Positions 16,462 to 25,752 of a stretch of 37,023 bases of DNA are shown here, in pieces (the stretch's first letter is position 1; the number at the start of each line of letters is the position of its first letter). The stretch lies in assembly GCA_014376805.1 (NCBI GenBank), contig JACMQU010000145.1:1-37023 (forward strand). Reading direction: 5' to 3'. This DNA comes from Bacteroidia bacterium (GTDB lineage Bacteria > Bacteroidota > Bacteroidia > UKL13-3). The notes beneath the pieces are model-generated. The model did not search any database. It saw only the letters and a program-made list of their open reading frames with translations, and was not told the origin of the DNA. Position numbers and translations under genes: made by a program.

Positions 16462-17331
16462 TTGTTACCTTGGTTTGCGTTTGCAGTGGTTTCTATTTTT
16501 TGGGGCACCACATTTTTAGCCATACGCATTGGTGTGGGCAGTTTTCCTCCATTTATTATGGCAGCCATCAGACATAGCATAGCAGGGCTGATATTGGTTT
16601 CCTGGTTTTTATTAAAGGGCTATAGATTACCCGATAGAAAAGCATTAAAAACATTTTCAATTAATGGCATATTAATGCTTGCAGGCGGTAATGGTATTAT
16701 TAGTTGGGGTATGCAATATGTTGACAGCGGACTTACGGCGTTGATCTGTGCCTTAACACCCGTATGGATTGTGCTCATCAATAAATTATCCGGAAGCAAA
16801 GAGAAGATTACAAAAATTGCTGTAATAGGTTTTGCCGTATGTCTTTTAGGACAAATAATATTGTTTAAAGACAAAATGAATTTGTTTGAAAGCCGCAATT
16901 ATTTATTCGGCATTATGGCTATTGTTGTTTCAAATATTTTGTGGGCTTTGGGCACAGTATATTCAAAAAATTATGTAAGTACCATACCATCATTATTTGC
17001 CACGGGTTTGCAAATGATACCGGGAGGAATAATTTTATTTATTGCGGCATGGCTGAGAGGTGAATTTGAAAATTTGCATCCACATCAAGATGCTTTGTGG
17101 GCACTCGTGTACTTAATTATTTTTGGTTCATTGTTTGCTTATAGTGCTTATATTTATATGATTAAACAACTGCCTGCCAGCATTGCCTCCACCTATGCCT
17201 ATATCAATACCTTCGTTGCCATTTTACTGGGTTGGTTGTGGCTTCATGAAACGCTTGATGCTTCAACCAGTATCGCTATGCTTATTACTATTGCTGGCGT
17301 TTACCTCATTAGCAGAAATTATAATGCCTGA
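16462..17331 (+). CDS. EamA/DMT-superfamily transporter
   Basis: A 289-residue inner-membrane protein with about ten hydrophobic helices in two EamA repeats. The first repeat includes FWGTTFLAIRIG and RHSIAGLILVSWF; the second starts near residue 145 and ends in TYAYINTFVAILLGWLWLHETL, typical of RhaT/EamA metabolite exporters. The substrate cannot be predicted. The start is TTG: the frame is open upstream only to a stop at 16408 and contains no ATG or GTG there, and the TTG lies directly before the first hydrophobic helix. It is divergent from the YraN gene. Confidence 0.9.
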   Translation: MLPWFAFAVVSIFWGTTFLAIRIGVGSFPPFIMAAIRHSIAGLILVSWFLLKGYRLPDRKALKTFSINGILMLAGGNGIISWGMQYVDSGLTALICALTPVWIVLINKLSGSKEKITKIAVIGFAVCLLGQIILFKDKMNLFESRNYLFGIMAIVVSNILWALGTVYSKNYVSTIPSLFATGLQMIPGGIILFIAAWLRGEFENLHPHQDALWALVYLIIFGSLFAYSAYIYMIKQLPASIASTYAYINTFVAILLGWLWLHETLDASTSIAMLITIAGVYLISRNYNA

Positions 17332-17430
17332 AACAAGGTTACTGGTTTTATGTAGGAATCTGCATGCTTTGAACCACGGTAAATAAAGTTTTCATGAAAG
17401 CAGAACGCTTAGTTATATACACGTAATTTT

Positions 17431-17943
17431 TCAGTAATTCCTCCATTTCCCATGTCTGGAAGGTTTTCTTTTATGCATACTTTGTGCAACCAGTTCATTA
17501 CTTACCACACTAATGTTTCCATCTCGTTCAAGCACCGCAAGTGCCACATTAACCACTCCATTTACGCCATGTTCGCGCACCACTTCTTCCAGTTCCTGCA
17601 TATCAATATATTCGTTTTTGAGATTTATTTTATTTACCACACCTTTATAAACTAATATCACTGCTTCTCCTTCAATTGCTTTCTCTAATGCCGGAAATTT
17701 ATACACCACTTTTTTAATTATAAAGTTAAAAGTAAACAAACAAAATGCAGCTACAAGCCCACCCTGTAAAGAATTGTCGGGACCTACCATAGCATTTTGA
17801 ACGGAGTTGCTGATAAGTAAAATAAGGATCAGGTCAGTAATATTAAGTTGTGATAATTCTTTTTTGCCAAATAACCTAATCGCGAAAATCATAAAGAGAT
17901 AAACAGCTCCACTGCGTAAAACAATTTCAAAATAATTATTCAT
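17431..17943 (-). CDS. YetF/YcaP-family (DUF421) membrane protein
   Basis: A 170-residue protein with three N-terminal helices (to about residue 80), then a soluble YetF C-terminal domain. Family marks are RLFGKKELSQLNITDLILILLISNSVQNAM and the IDMQELEEVVREHG segment. Function is not well defined; homologues are linked to spore coat or stress in other phyla. The gene is divergent from the dihydroorotase gene with only 32 bp between the starts, so their promoters must overlap. A TACATTTG -7-type element lies 7 bp upstream of the ATG. Confidence 0.9.
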   Translation of the reverse strand: MNNYFEIVLRSGAVYLFMIFAIRLFGKKELSQLNITDLILILLISNSVQNAMVGPDNSLQGGLVAAFCLFTFNFIIKKVVYKFPALEKAIEGEAVILVYKGVVNKINLKNEYIDMQELEEVVREHGVNGVVNVALAVLERDGNISVVSNELVAQSMHKRKPSRHGKWRNY

Positions 17944-17950
17944 ATAATGT

Positions 17951-17958
17951 CAAATGTA
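17951..17958 (-). promoter_or_regulatory. Candidate -7 element of the DUF421 gene
   Basis: The minus strand reads TACATTTG (TAnnTTTG) inside the 32-bp divergent spacer shared with the dihydroorotase gene. It implies an almost leaderless DUF421 transcript and steric competition with the divergent promoter. Confidence 0.35.
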
Positions 17959-17975
17959 GTAAGTTCGCAACAACA

Positions 17976-19313
17976 ATGAAGACTATACTAATAAAAAATG
18001 CCCGGGTTGTAAATGAGGGCGAAATTTACCATGCCGATGTATTGATAAAAGGCAAGTATATTGAAAAAATTGAACGGCAGGGAATAGCTATGCCGGCAGA
18101 TGAAATAATAGATGCTGCGGGCTTGTATTTGTTACCGGGTTTAATTGATGACCAGGTTCATTTCAGAGAGCCGGGCTTAACCTGGAAAGGAGATATTTAT
18201 ACCGAATCAAGAGCCGCTATTGCGGGGGGTATTACATCGTATATGGAAATGCCCAATACAGTTCCGGGTGCAACTACTATTCCGTTACTCGAAGAAAAAT
18301 ATAGGCGTGCTGCCCAATGCTCATTGGCTAACTATAGTTTTTATATGGGCACCACCAACCATAATCTGGAAGAACTGCTGTCTATAGATAATTCGCGCAT
18401 TTGTGGTGTTAAAATATTTATGGGTTCAAGCACAGGCGAAATGCTGGTTGATGAACCCAAAGCTCTGGAGAATATTTTTAGCCAGGTAAATTCATTAATT
18501 GCAACACATTGTGAAAATGATCCGCTAATCAAAAAAAACCTTGCTGCTTTTATTGATAAATATGGTGAAAACCTGACGCCGGAAATGCATCCGTTAATCA
18601 GAAGTGAAGAGGCCTGTTATTTATCTTCTTCATTTGCCGTTGAGCTTGCAAAAAAATATAACACGCGCTTACATATACTACATATCAGCACTGCAAAAGA
18701 ACTTGCCTTATTTGATAAAGATACTCCCTTACTTAAGAAAAAAATTACGGCTGAAGCCTGCATTCATCATCTTTGGTTCAGCGATAGAGATTATGAAGCA
18801 AAAGGAAACCTGATTAAATGGAATCCTGCAATAAAAAAAGAAAGCGACAGAGCGGCCTTACTTCAGGCTGTTGTTGAAAACCGCATTGATGTAATCGCAT
18901 CGGATCATGCACCACACACGATGGAAGAAAAAAAATTACCCTATCAAAAAGCACCTTCGGGTGGACCATTGGTTCAACATAGTTTAAATGCATTGTTGCA
19001 ATTACACAAGAAGGGAAAAATAACTTTAGAAAAAATTGCTGAGAAAACCGCACACCATGTAGCTATGTTGTTTGAAATTGACCGGAGAGGATTTATACGG
19101 GAAGGTTATTTTGCAGACCTGGTGCTGGTAGATTTAAATAAGTCATTTGTAGTAACTAAAGATAATATACTTTACAAATGTGGTTGGAGCCCCTTTGCAG
19201 GAGAGCGGTTTGACTCTCAGATTACACACACTTATGTTAACGGTCATTTAGCATATAATAATGGTATTTTTAATGAAAGTGAAATGGGAATGCGTTTACA
19301 TTTTAACCGATAA
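17976..19313 (+). CDS. pyrC: Dihydroorotase (class I-like) with a His-to-Gln change in the metal motif
   Basis: A 445-residue amidohydrolase expected to interconvert carbamoyl aspartate and dihydroorotate in pyrimidine synthesis. Substrate motif FREPG (63-67), EMPNT (91-95), K146 in GVKIFMGSS, H178, H233/H236 and D310HAPH are present. The usual DxHxH zinc motif reads D58DQVH62: the first ligand His is Gln60. I recall DDQVHFREPG in other Bacteroidota dihydroorotases, so it may be a lineage trait rather than loss of function. The alternative is another cyclic-amidohydrolase activity, or a non-catalytic homologue. Function is strongly but not fully supported. Confidence 0.87.
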   Translation: MKTILIKNARVVNEGEIYHADVLIKGKYIEKIERQGIAMPADEIIDAAGLYLLPGLIDDQVHFREPGLTWKGDIYTESRAAIAGGITSYMEMPNTVPGATTIPLLEEKYRRAAQCSLANYSFYMGTTNHNLEELLSIDNSRICGVKIFMGSSTGEMLVDEPKALENIFSQVNSLIATHCENDPLIKKNLAAFIDKYGENLTPEMHPLIRSEEACYLSSSFAVELAKKYNTRLHILHISTAKELALFDKDTPLLKKKITAEACIHHLWFSDRDYEAKGNLIKWNPAIKKESDRAALLQAVVENRIDVIASDHAPHTMEEKKLPYQKAPSGGPLVQHSLNALLQLHKKGKITLEKIAEKTAHHVAMLFEIDRRGFIREGYFADLVLVDLNKSFVVTKDNILYKCGWSPFAGERFDSQITHTYVNGHLAYNNGIFNESEMGMRLHFNR

Positions 19314-19367
19314 CTATTATCTTTATTCCTAAGTTAAATAATTTAAGATTTATTCTATTGAATTATC

Positions 19368-19649
19368 CTAATCAGGTAAGTGAGCGCTTTTTGAAATAAT
19401 TTGTTTTGAATCAGGTTTTAAACTACCTAAAATCTGATAATATTCTTTCCAGCATTTTGAACACCTGAGTTTTTTGAGGAAAAGAAAAAACAATAGATAT
19501 TTTGAAACTTTACCCCTGTTGATTCTTTTAACATGCGTAATACTCTTGCACTTTGGACAAGTTTCTGACCAGGAGGCATAGCGCATAAAAGACCAAGTGA
19601 CCAGAATCAATAGAAGAATTAAAAATATGATAAACAATTCTGTTAACAT
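19368..19649 (-). CDS. Small membrane-anchored zinc-ribbon protein
   Basis: A 93-residue protein. The N-terminal hydrophobic helix (about 3-23) is followed by CPKC (near 35) and CSKC (near 63), separated by a basic and partly hydrophobic segment, a likely four-Cys zinc ribbon. It resembles no family I can name. It converges on the dihydroorotase gene and stands alone on its strand. The two regularly spaced CxxC pairs make it likely to be real. Confidence 0.65.
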   Translation of the reverse strand: MLTELFIIFLILLLILVTWSFMRYASWSETCPKCKSITHVKRINRGKVSKYLLFFLFLKKLRCSKCWKEYYQILGSLKPDSKQIISKSAHLPD

Positions 19650-19804
19650 ACAACAAAATTAAATTAATAATGTTAAGATTAAAAAAAAAAGCAATTAATC
19701 TTTAGTTAAAAATCAAACTTTTTTAAGTCTGGTTTAAACTAATATATTGAAATCATCTCCACATGCAAATCCAAATTGAAACCCCATGTAAAAGCATCTT
19801 TACT

Positions 19805-21010
19805 TTAAAATATCTGCCCGTCAAATGTTTTAAGTTTCCTGGCAATAAATATACTTCCAAGGGTAAAGGCAAAAGCAATATAGCCTACAATATTATAACC
19901 TTGTAGTGATCCATCTGCTGATTTGGTTACAATTACACCTGCCAGATAAGAGGCCAACCCTGCTGTTAATTGCTGTAATGATGAGCTGATACTCATAAAG
20001 CTTCCTCTTATCTGTGGATTTACAGCACTGGTAACCATAGCTTGTGCGGGGCCAAATCTGCCACCTGAAAACACAAAAAAAAGCGCAGTTACACTTAATG
20101 CCCAAACGATATTAACCTGTGGCATATGGGTGATCAGAAATATAGGAAGAGTGCTTAATAATACAAAAACCCTAAACACTTTAAATTTCCCTTTTCTATC
20201 GGCCAACTTGCCAATGTAAGGAGAGGTAAAAATAGTTAATCCGCCTCCAATAATATAAATATATGCCAGGTCGGCTTCTTTAAAACCAACATTAGAAACC
20301 ATGTAAGGACTCAGAAAAGGGATAATTGAAAAATGCCCCATCATAATTACAGCCATTAAAATCAAGGCAAAAATTTGGTTCCGGCTTGAACCAATTGCTT
20401 TTAAAACCGCTATTGGATCAATATGTGAATCTAATTTAACATGTTGCCTTAAATGAGGAACATATTTGAAAATTAAAAAACCTATAGGAATTCCGCATAT
20501 CCCTAATAAAAGAAAAGGGGCATGCCAGCCCAGTGTACTGTTAGCTGCCATAAATAAACCAAAAGGAACACCAAATACAGAAGCAACAGAAAAGGCCCCC
20601 ATAATCATGCCCATTGCTTGTCCTCTTCGCTCCAGAGGCACAACATCGCCAACAATAGATAATATTACCGCACCCAATACGCCTCCAAATATGCCGGTAA
20701 ATACACGCGCACTCATTAACAATTTATAACCAGGGGCTAAGCCGCATATAAACGTGCCGATAATAAAGCCGATGTATAGAATAGTCAAAGCTCGTTTTCT
20801 ATCGAACCTATCGATTAAAAAGGCTGCAAAAAAGCCAGATATACCGGCACTGATAGTATAGCAGGAAACAAGTAATCCAAATTGCTGGGGAGTTATTTCA
20901 AAAATACGCATCAATTGAGGACCTAGCGGCATCATGATCATAAAATCCATGATATTTGTGAAGTTTATGGCGGCTAGGGTAAGCAGGAGAATACGTTCTT
21001 TCTTATCCAT
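19805..21010 (-). CDS. Major facilitator superfamily transporter
   Basis: A 401-residue 12-TM transporter of the DHA1-like drug/metabolite efflux type. The loop 2-3 motif appears as DRFDRKRAL after helix 2, and the second-half counterpart as GKLADRKGKFKVF. MDFMIMMPLGPQLMRIF in helix 1 is typical of AraJ/YdhP-like members. The first Met is followed directly by DKKERILLLTLAAINF, a natural start. No regulator or pathway gene lies next to it, so the substrate is unknown. Confidence 0.92.
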   Translation of the reverse strand: MDKKERILLLTLAAINFTNIMDFMIMMPLGPQLMRIFEITPQQFGLLVSCYTISAGISGFFAAFLIDRFDRKRALTILYIGFIIGTFICGLAPGYKLLMSARVFTGIFGGVLGAVILSIVGDVVPLERRGQAMGMIMGAFSVASVFGVPFGLFMAANSTLGWHAPFLLLGICGIPIGFLIFKYVPHLRQHVKLDSHIDPIAVLKAIGSSRNQIFALILMAVIMMGHFSIIPFLSPYMVSNVGFKEADLAYIYIIGGGLTIFTSPYIGKLADRKGKFKVFRVFVLLSTLPIFLITHMPQVNIVWALSVTALFFVFSGGRFGPAQAMVTSAVNPQIRGSFMSISSSLQQLTAGLASYLAGVIVTKSADGSLQGYNIVGYIAFAFTLGSIFIARKLKTFDGQIF

Positions 21011-21280
21011 TTTACGGATTACGAATATAAGTGTTAACGTAAACTTCCTGCTATTTTTTAACGGATCAGGTAAAATAAGAAAAAGAAAGGTATCACAAGA
21101 AGTAAGCAGGTATATAAAATGTAAAACAAAGATAAATCGATGACTAATTTTTAAGGTTTAATGATAAAGAAATTAAAACTTGCTTTTATTTTTAAAATGG
21201 AATGCATAATTCATCATTTTTTTTTCTAACTTTCACTTAAAAATTATTGTAACACACGTATTACCATCGTTACCTTTCTC

Positions 21281-21679
21281 TCATTTCAATAAATATCTTT
21301 TCATCCGCTCCCAATAAAATTCATTCCAGCCTCGTTTAAGGTTTTCTATCAAATGTTCGGGAATTTTTGTTTGGGTAAAAGTTAACCTGGTACCCATACC
21401 TAAATTTTCAAATTCAAAAATACAGGTTGAGAAATGATCATCGGGCCAGCCATTTTCGGCAAAATGCCAGTCTTGTACAATTTTTTTATCTTCTACCAAC
21501 TCAACATTGCGCCCGTGGATATATCCATCATAAGTTTCAAATTTACCATTAGCTTTCCTGCTCATCTTTACTTTGCTTTCAGAAAAGCCACTGTGCTTTT
21601 TTGAATCCATGAGGAGTTCATACACTTGTTTGGGTTCCGCCTTAAAAGATACAATTTGTCTGATAGTTTTAGTTTTCAT
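21281..21679 (-). CDS. SRPBCC/AHSA1-like domain protein
   Basis: A 132-residue single-domain START-like protein. IRQIVSFKAEPKQVYELLMDSKKHSGFSES at the N terminus is the usual AHSA1 opening, and the fold continues to the C-terminal helix GWNEFYWERMKRYL. Such proteins bind hydrophobic ligands or act with Hsp90-type chaperones; nothing here fixes the role. It lies downstream of rluF on the same strand with a 50-bp gap, so co-transcription is possible. Confidence 0.88.
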   Translation of the reverse strand: MKTKTIRQIVSFKAEPKQVYELLMDSKKHSGFSESKVKMSRKANGKFETYDGYIHGRNVELVEDKKIVQDWHFAENGWPDDHFSTCIFEFENLGMGTRLTFTQTKIPEHLIENLKRGWNEFYWERMKRYLLK

Positions 21680-21729
21680 GAGTTTATATTCAGGAGGTCT
21701 TTAAAGTTAAATATTGGTAAAGCTTTTAT

Positions 21730-22722
21730 TTACCGCTTTCTTCCTTTATTACCACTTTTAGCATTAGCGGGTTTCCTATTTGACTTATTTTTAGATCCGA
21801 CTTTTGATTTTACTTTTGTAACGCCTGTAGCTAATTTGCGGTAGCCGGGTTTACTTTTTTTAGCGGCAGTTTTATAAGCGGTAAAGGGTTTACTTTTTCC
21901 TCTGTTATCGGGGTTGGATTTAGTTTTTACAAGGCTTTTTTTAGCCGTTTTACCGGGTGTTTTTTTAACCGCATGTTTTGACTGCGATGCTTCTTCAGTG
22001 GCTGTAGAATTTCTCACCATTGCGGCTATTCCATCAAGTTCCTTTGGTGTAAGTTCGCGCCATTCTCCCGGTGGCAAACCCTTTAAACCTACATTCATAA
22101 TACGAATCCGTTCCAGCCTGGTAACCTCGTAACCAAACTGCTCGCACATGCGTCGAATTTGCCTGTTAAGGCCCTGAACCAAAATAATTCTAAAGATAAT
22201 GGCAGATTCTTTTCTAACAAAACACTTTTTGGTTGTTTCGCCAAGTATAGGTACGCCTTTGCCCATAGCTTCTATAAAGGCATCGGTAATGGGTTTATTT
22301 ACGGTAACGAGATACTCTTTTTCGTGTTTGTTTCCGGCACGTAAAATCTTATTAACTATATCACCATTGCTGGTTAAAAAAATAAGTCCCTGAGAATCTT
22401 TATCCAATCTTCCAACAGGAAAAATGCGTTTATGATAACTTATATATTCAATAATATTATCTTTAACACTTTCCTCGGTGGTACTGGTAATTCCGGAAGG
22501 TTTGTTAAATGCTAAATAAACTTCTTCCTCTTTTTTTTTCGCTTTTATTTTATTACCATTTACCACTACCTGGTCGCCCTGAAATACTTTTGTACCCACC
22601 ACTGCTTTTTTGCCGTTTACCGTAACAACTCCCTGTTCAATATGAGCGTCGGCCTCTCGTCTTGAACACAGTCCGCTTTCGCTTATAAACTTGTTTAAAC
22701 GGATAGGTTCATTATCTAACAT
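21730..22722 (-). CDS. rluF: 23S rRNA pseudouridine synthase, RluF type, with basic tail
   Basis: A 330-residue enzyme isomerising a uridine in 23S rRNA (position 2604 for RluF). An S4 RNA-binding domain ([19 protein letters not shown], to about residue 60) precedes the RsuA/RluB/E/F catalytic core with [18 protein letters not shown] (catalytic Asp near 101) and [17 protein letters not shown]. The catalytic part ends near 240. A further 90 residues of Lys/Ser/Pro-rich, low-complexity sequence follow ([27 protein letters not shown]). That tail is probably disordered and RNA-binding; similar extensions occur in Bacteroidota. Confidence 0.92.
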   Translation of the reverse strand: MLDNEPIRLNKFISESGLCSRREADAHIEQGVVTVNGKKAVVGTKVFQGDQVVVNGNKIKAKKKEEEVYLAFNKPSGITSTTEESVKDNIIEYISYHKRIFPVGRLDKDSQGLIFLTSNGDIVNKILRAGNKHEKEYLVTVNKPITDAFIEAMGKGVPILGETTKKCFVRKESAIIFRIILVQGLNRQIRRMCEQFGYEVTRLERIRIMNVGLKGLPPGEWRELTPKELDGIAAMVRNSTATEEASQSKHAVKKTPGKTAKKSLVKTKSNPDNRGKSKPFTAYKTAAKKSKPGYRKLATGVTKVKSKVGSKNKSNRKPANAKSGNKGRKR

Positions 22723-22975
22723 TTATAATATTTTTTTTGCAATATAACTAAAGTATCAGAATGCTTAACACAACCAGATTTTGAAAAGTAGTTAGCTGTA
22801 TAGCACCCGACATTATTTTCACAACACGCCACGCCTTCACCAATTTTAATAGGTAAAATTAACCGGCTTTAGGTATTATTATGTTTTTACCTGAATTATG
22901 TTGGCTATTAAAACACCACACCTGAACACTGCCTGAGTGATTTTTTATAGATTAACTTTGCCCACAAAATTTTTT

Positions 22976-23596
22976 TTAATATACCTTAATTTCTCTGGCA
23001 ATTAAATCAATTTCAGGTTTTGCAAAATCCAACATATTAGCCCCGTTTAGCCATTGTTTTTCATTACCGGGGGTAAGAATTACTGGCATTCGTTTTTTGG
23101 TATGGTGTATTTCAGACATCAACTCATTTGCTTCTGTAGTAACTATACTAAAAGTATTAAGTATTTCGCCGGTGCTTCTATCTGTCCATTGATTGTAAAT
23201 ACCTGCAAATGCAAACAGTTCATCATCGGGCAGGCTCAGCAGAAATTGTTGTTTTGTTTTACCTTTTGCATCAAGCCATTTCCATTCGTAAAATCCATCG
23301 GCCGGCACCAAACAACGGTTGTTAACAGAGCTTCTGAAAGAGGCAAGTTCAGTTACGGTTTCTATACGTGCATTTAATGTATTTCGCCTAAAACTGAGAT
23401 CTTTTGCCCATGTTGGTATAAGACCCCAATTGTATAATTGTACAGCACCGCACATTGCATTTGTAATAACAGGTAATGGAGGGTAAGTAAATCCATTGCT
23501 CCGGTGGTACGTTAAGTTCATATCAGGTTCAATTGTAACATTAAACCTGGCCTGCAATTGTATCGCATCTTTGCTTTGCTTACTATAATAACACAT
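22976..23596 (-). CDS. SRAP (YedK/HMCES-like) abasic-site shielding protein
   Basis: A 206-residue protein with the complete SRAP active site. Cys2, which forms the thiazolidine cross-link with abasic DNA, is exposed after Met removal. NARIETV carries the conserved Asn, VPADGFYEW the conserved Glu, and EIHHTKKRMPVIL the conserved His. The family shields abasic sites in single-stranded DNA during replication. The gene starts only 3 bp after the umuC stop and so is the third gene of a umuD-umuC-SRAP unit. That couples abasic-site protection with translesion synthesis. Confidence 0.94.
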   Translation of the reverse strand: MCYYSKQSKDAIQLQARFNVTIEPDMNLTYHRSNGFTYPPLPVITNAMCGAVQLYNWGLIPTWAKDLSFRRNTLNARIETVTELASFRSSVNNRCLVPADGFYEWKWLDAKGKTKQQFLLSLPDDELFAFAGIYNQWTDRSTGEILNTFSIVTTEANELMSEIHHTKKRMPVILTPGNEKQWLNGANMLDFAKPEIDLIAREIKVY

Positions 23597-23599
23597 AAT

Positions 23600-24862
23600 T
23601 TAAGCTTTAACTTTTATTGCTTCAGAAATCCTTGTGGAATATCTTGGGGAGAGTTTTTCCTGTTTCATTTTCCAGGTGCAATTAAGATCCTGAGCTGCCA
23701 GTTTAACTTTTATATGGCCAATGTCTTTATTAATCCCATCAACAGCCTCCATCAGTTTTTTATGTCTTGAATTACTATTGCCAAAAAGGTGTATCTGTTG
23801 TTCCATCACCGGAGTAATGTTCATAACAATAACTCCGGCTTTTTTATAGGCAAAACCATTTCGGTAAATTTTCTCTAAAGCAAAGGTAGCAAATTTACAC
23901 AGCTCTATATTTGAGTTGGTTGGATAGGGTAATTCCATTACAAAGTTACGCGAATATTGTGGCAGGTCTGGTCTGAACCTATTGGTATGAATAAACACCA
24001 TGAGGGTATTGGCACATGATTGTTGCCTTCGGAGTTTTTCTGCACAGGTAACAGCAAAAGTTACTACCCTTTCCCGTATCATGTCAAACGTTGTATAATT
24101 TTTTTCAAAGCTTCTGGTGGTGGCAATGTTTTGTTTGTTTGCGGGCATTTCTAAATCCAAACATACATTACCTTTTAATTCATGCAGCAGCCTTAACCCC
24201 ACAATGCTCATATTTTTTTTTACCCAGGCATCTTCCAACAGGGTAAAATCATAAGCTGTATTTACATTTAATTTTTTCAGCTGCTTTGCATGTTGTGCAC
24301 CTATGCCCCACACATCCCCAACAGACAACCATTGCAGTGCTTTTATTCTTTTCTCATCCGAGTTGATACAATATACATTGCCGGTTTTATCAGGAAACTT
24401 TTTGGCAATTTTATTTGCCACTTTTGCCAATGATTTGTTCGGAGCAAAACCCACCGAAACAGGAATGCCTGTATCGCGGGTTACTTTATACCTTATTTGT
24501 TTACCAATTTCTGAAAGGTTAAAGTGTTTATCATAGCCCTCAAACTTTAAAAAAGCCTCATCAATACTATACACTTCCATATCGGGGCAAAAGGTACTGA
24601 GGGTAGCCATTACCCGGCTGCTTATATCACCGTATAATGCATAATTGGAAGAGAATACCTGAATGTTTTCTTTTTCAAAAATGTGTGCAAACTCAAACGC
24701 AGGGGCACCCATAGGAATGCCCAGTTTTTTAGCTTCATTGCTTCTTGATATAACGCAGCCATCATTGTTAGACAAAATTACCACAGGCAGATTTCTTAAC
24801 TTAGGTTGAAACAGGCGTTCACAACTTGCATAAAAATTATTGCAATCAATTAATGCAAACAT
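23600..24862 (-). CDS. umuC: UmuC-type Y-family DNA polymerase
   Basis: A 420-residue catalytic subunit of a Pol V-like translesion polymerase. FALIDCNNFYASCERLF at the N terminus holds the first catalytic Asp, SNNDGCVISRSNEAKKLGI is the fingers motif, and YSIDEAFL has the paired acidic residues. Helix-hairpin-helix and little-finger regions follow, and the C-terminal UmuC extension (DUF4113-like) is present. A longer frame starts at 24901, but that would overlap umuD. ATG 24860-24862 gives the invariant family N terminus and sits 2 bp after the umuD stop. Confidence 0.95.
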   Translation of the reverse strand: MFALIDCNNFYASCERLFQPKLRNLPVVILSNNDGCVISRSNEAKKLGIPMGAPAFEFAHIFEKENIQVFSSNYALYGDISSRVMATLSTFCPDMEVYSIDEAFLKFEGYDKHFNLSEIGKQIRYKVTRDTGIPVSVGFAPNKSLAKVANKIAKKFPDKTGNVYCINSDEKRIKALQWLSVGDVWGIGAQHAKQLKKLNVNTAYDFTLLEDAWVKKNMSIVGLRLLHELKGNVCLDLEMPANKQNIATTRSFEKNYTTFDMIRERVVTFAVTCAEKLRRQQSCANTLMVFIHTNRFRPDLPQYSRNFVMELPYPTNSNIELCKFATFALEKIYRNGFAYKKAGVIVMNITPVMEQQIHLFGNSNSRHKKLMEAVDGINKDIGHIKVKLAAQDLNCTWKMKQEKLSPRYSTRISEAIKVKA

Positions 24863-24864
24863 GC

Positions 24865-25308
24865 TTAGTGTTTTTGAATTGAATAGGTTACAATACCCCA
24901 AATTTCAAAATCCTGAAATTCAGTAATTCTGATCGGTTTATACAGGTTATTGGCAGGCATCAGCCACATGCCTGATTTATCCACTTTTAGTCGCTTCAAT
25001 ACAAATTCGCCGTCAATAATGCATACGGCAATTTTACCGTCGGCTGGTTCAAGCGATTTATCAATAATTAAAAGATCCTTATCACAAATGCCTGCATCAA
25101 ACATAGACATGCCATCAACAAAAGCAATATGTGTGCTGGCAGGATGTTTAATCAGGTATTCATTTAAGTCTATCGAAGATTCAAGAAAGTCTGTTGCGGG
25201 GGAAGGAAAACCTGCGCTGATTCCGCTATTAATAAAAGGCAGTTTACATTCGCTAAGTGTGTTAACGGAAAGAATATGGAATGCTGTGTTTAATTTTCTT
25301 TGTGCCAT
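24865..25308 (-). CDS. umuD: UmuD-type self-cleaving SOS protein
   Basis: A 147-residue S24 peptidase-fold protein that, after RecA-stimulated cleavage, is the partner of UmuC. The cleavage site is A32-G33 (SAGFPSPA). The catalytic Ser is S68 in VDGMSMFDAGI and the general base is K105 in EFVLKRL. There is no DNA-binding domain, so it is not LexA. It is the first gene of the operon. A perfect GTTAA-N5-TTAAC inverted repeat lies 12-26 bp upstream of its ATG and is a candidate damage-response operator. Confidence 0.94.
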   Translation of the reverse strand: MAQRKLNTAFHILSVNTLSECKLPFINSGISAGFPSPATDFLESSIDLNEYLIKHPASTHIAFVDGMSMFDAGICDKDLLIIDKSLEPADGKIAVCIIDGEFVLKRLKVDKSGMWLMPANNLYKPIRITEFQDFEIWGIVTYSIQKH

Positions 25309-25319
25309 TATGGTTATAT

Positions 25320-25334
25320 GTTAAAATTATTAAC
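25320..25334 (-). promoter_or_regulatory. Inverted repeat upstream of umuD, candidate SOS operator
   Basis: GTTAAAATTATTAAC is a perfect 5-bp-arm palindrome with a 5-bp spacer, ending 12 bp upstream of the umuD ATG. Position fits a repressor site over the promoter. The LexA box of this lineage is not known to me, and AT-rich palindromes arise easily. Confidence 0.4.
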
Positions 25335-25642
25335 AATTTCATAAACCCTAAAATAACTAAGAAAATGGAATAAAAATGCAAGTAATTTTAACCTTTGGCA
25401 AACAGTTCATATTTAATCGTTTAAACTAAAAGGTTTAATAACGGAGGTTTTACCTTCAATAAATCAGAATGTATTTTTATATCTTATACTGGGGTGCACT
25501 TGCTACTGAATAAAAAAAAATAGTGATTATACATTAAACAGAAAACATTCAATTATCTTAGTTAAAATATAAATTATTGTGTACTACCAACCTCAGATTT
25601 ATACTTATTTGAACACCCATCAAAATAGGCTTAACACAAAAA
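25335..25642. other. Noncoding stretch between htpG terminator and umuD
   Basis: About 310 bp without a supported gene. It is AT-rich. I see no tRNA, repeat or clear TAnnTTTG element in it. It lies between the terminator of htpG and the umuD promoter, so it probably holds only the distal part of the umuD control region. Confidence 0.4.
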
Positions 25643-25682
25643 AAGTTGAAAATGAAATACAATCGCATTTCATTTTCAACTT
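25643..25682 (-). terminator. Strong rho-independent terminator of htpG
   Basis: A perfect 16-bp inverted repeat (AAGTTGAAAATGAAAT at 25643-25658 and its complement at 25667-25682) has an 8-base loop. On the minus strand it is followed by TTTTTTGTG. It lies about 70 bp past the htpG stop. Confidence 0.9.
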
Positions 25683-25752
25683 ATAGGAGGATTTCTTAAA
25701 TTTTAGTAACACGTTTGTTTTATAAACGCTAATTCAGCGTACAGAAAACAAG

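Noticed and set aside
19320-19367. AT-only palindrome between the dihydroorotase and zinc-ribbon genes as bidirectional terminator
   Set aside because: The arms are TTAAAT/ATTTAA with no GC; such palindromes are expected by chance in this DNA.
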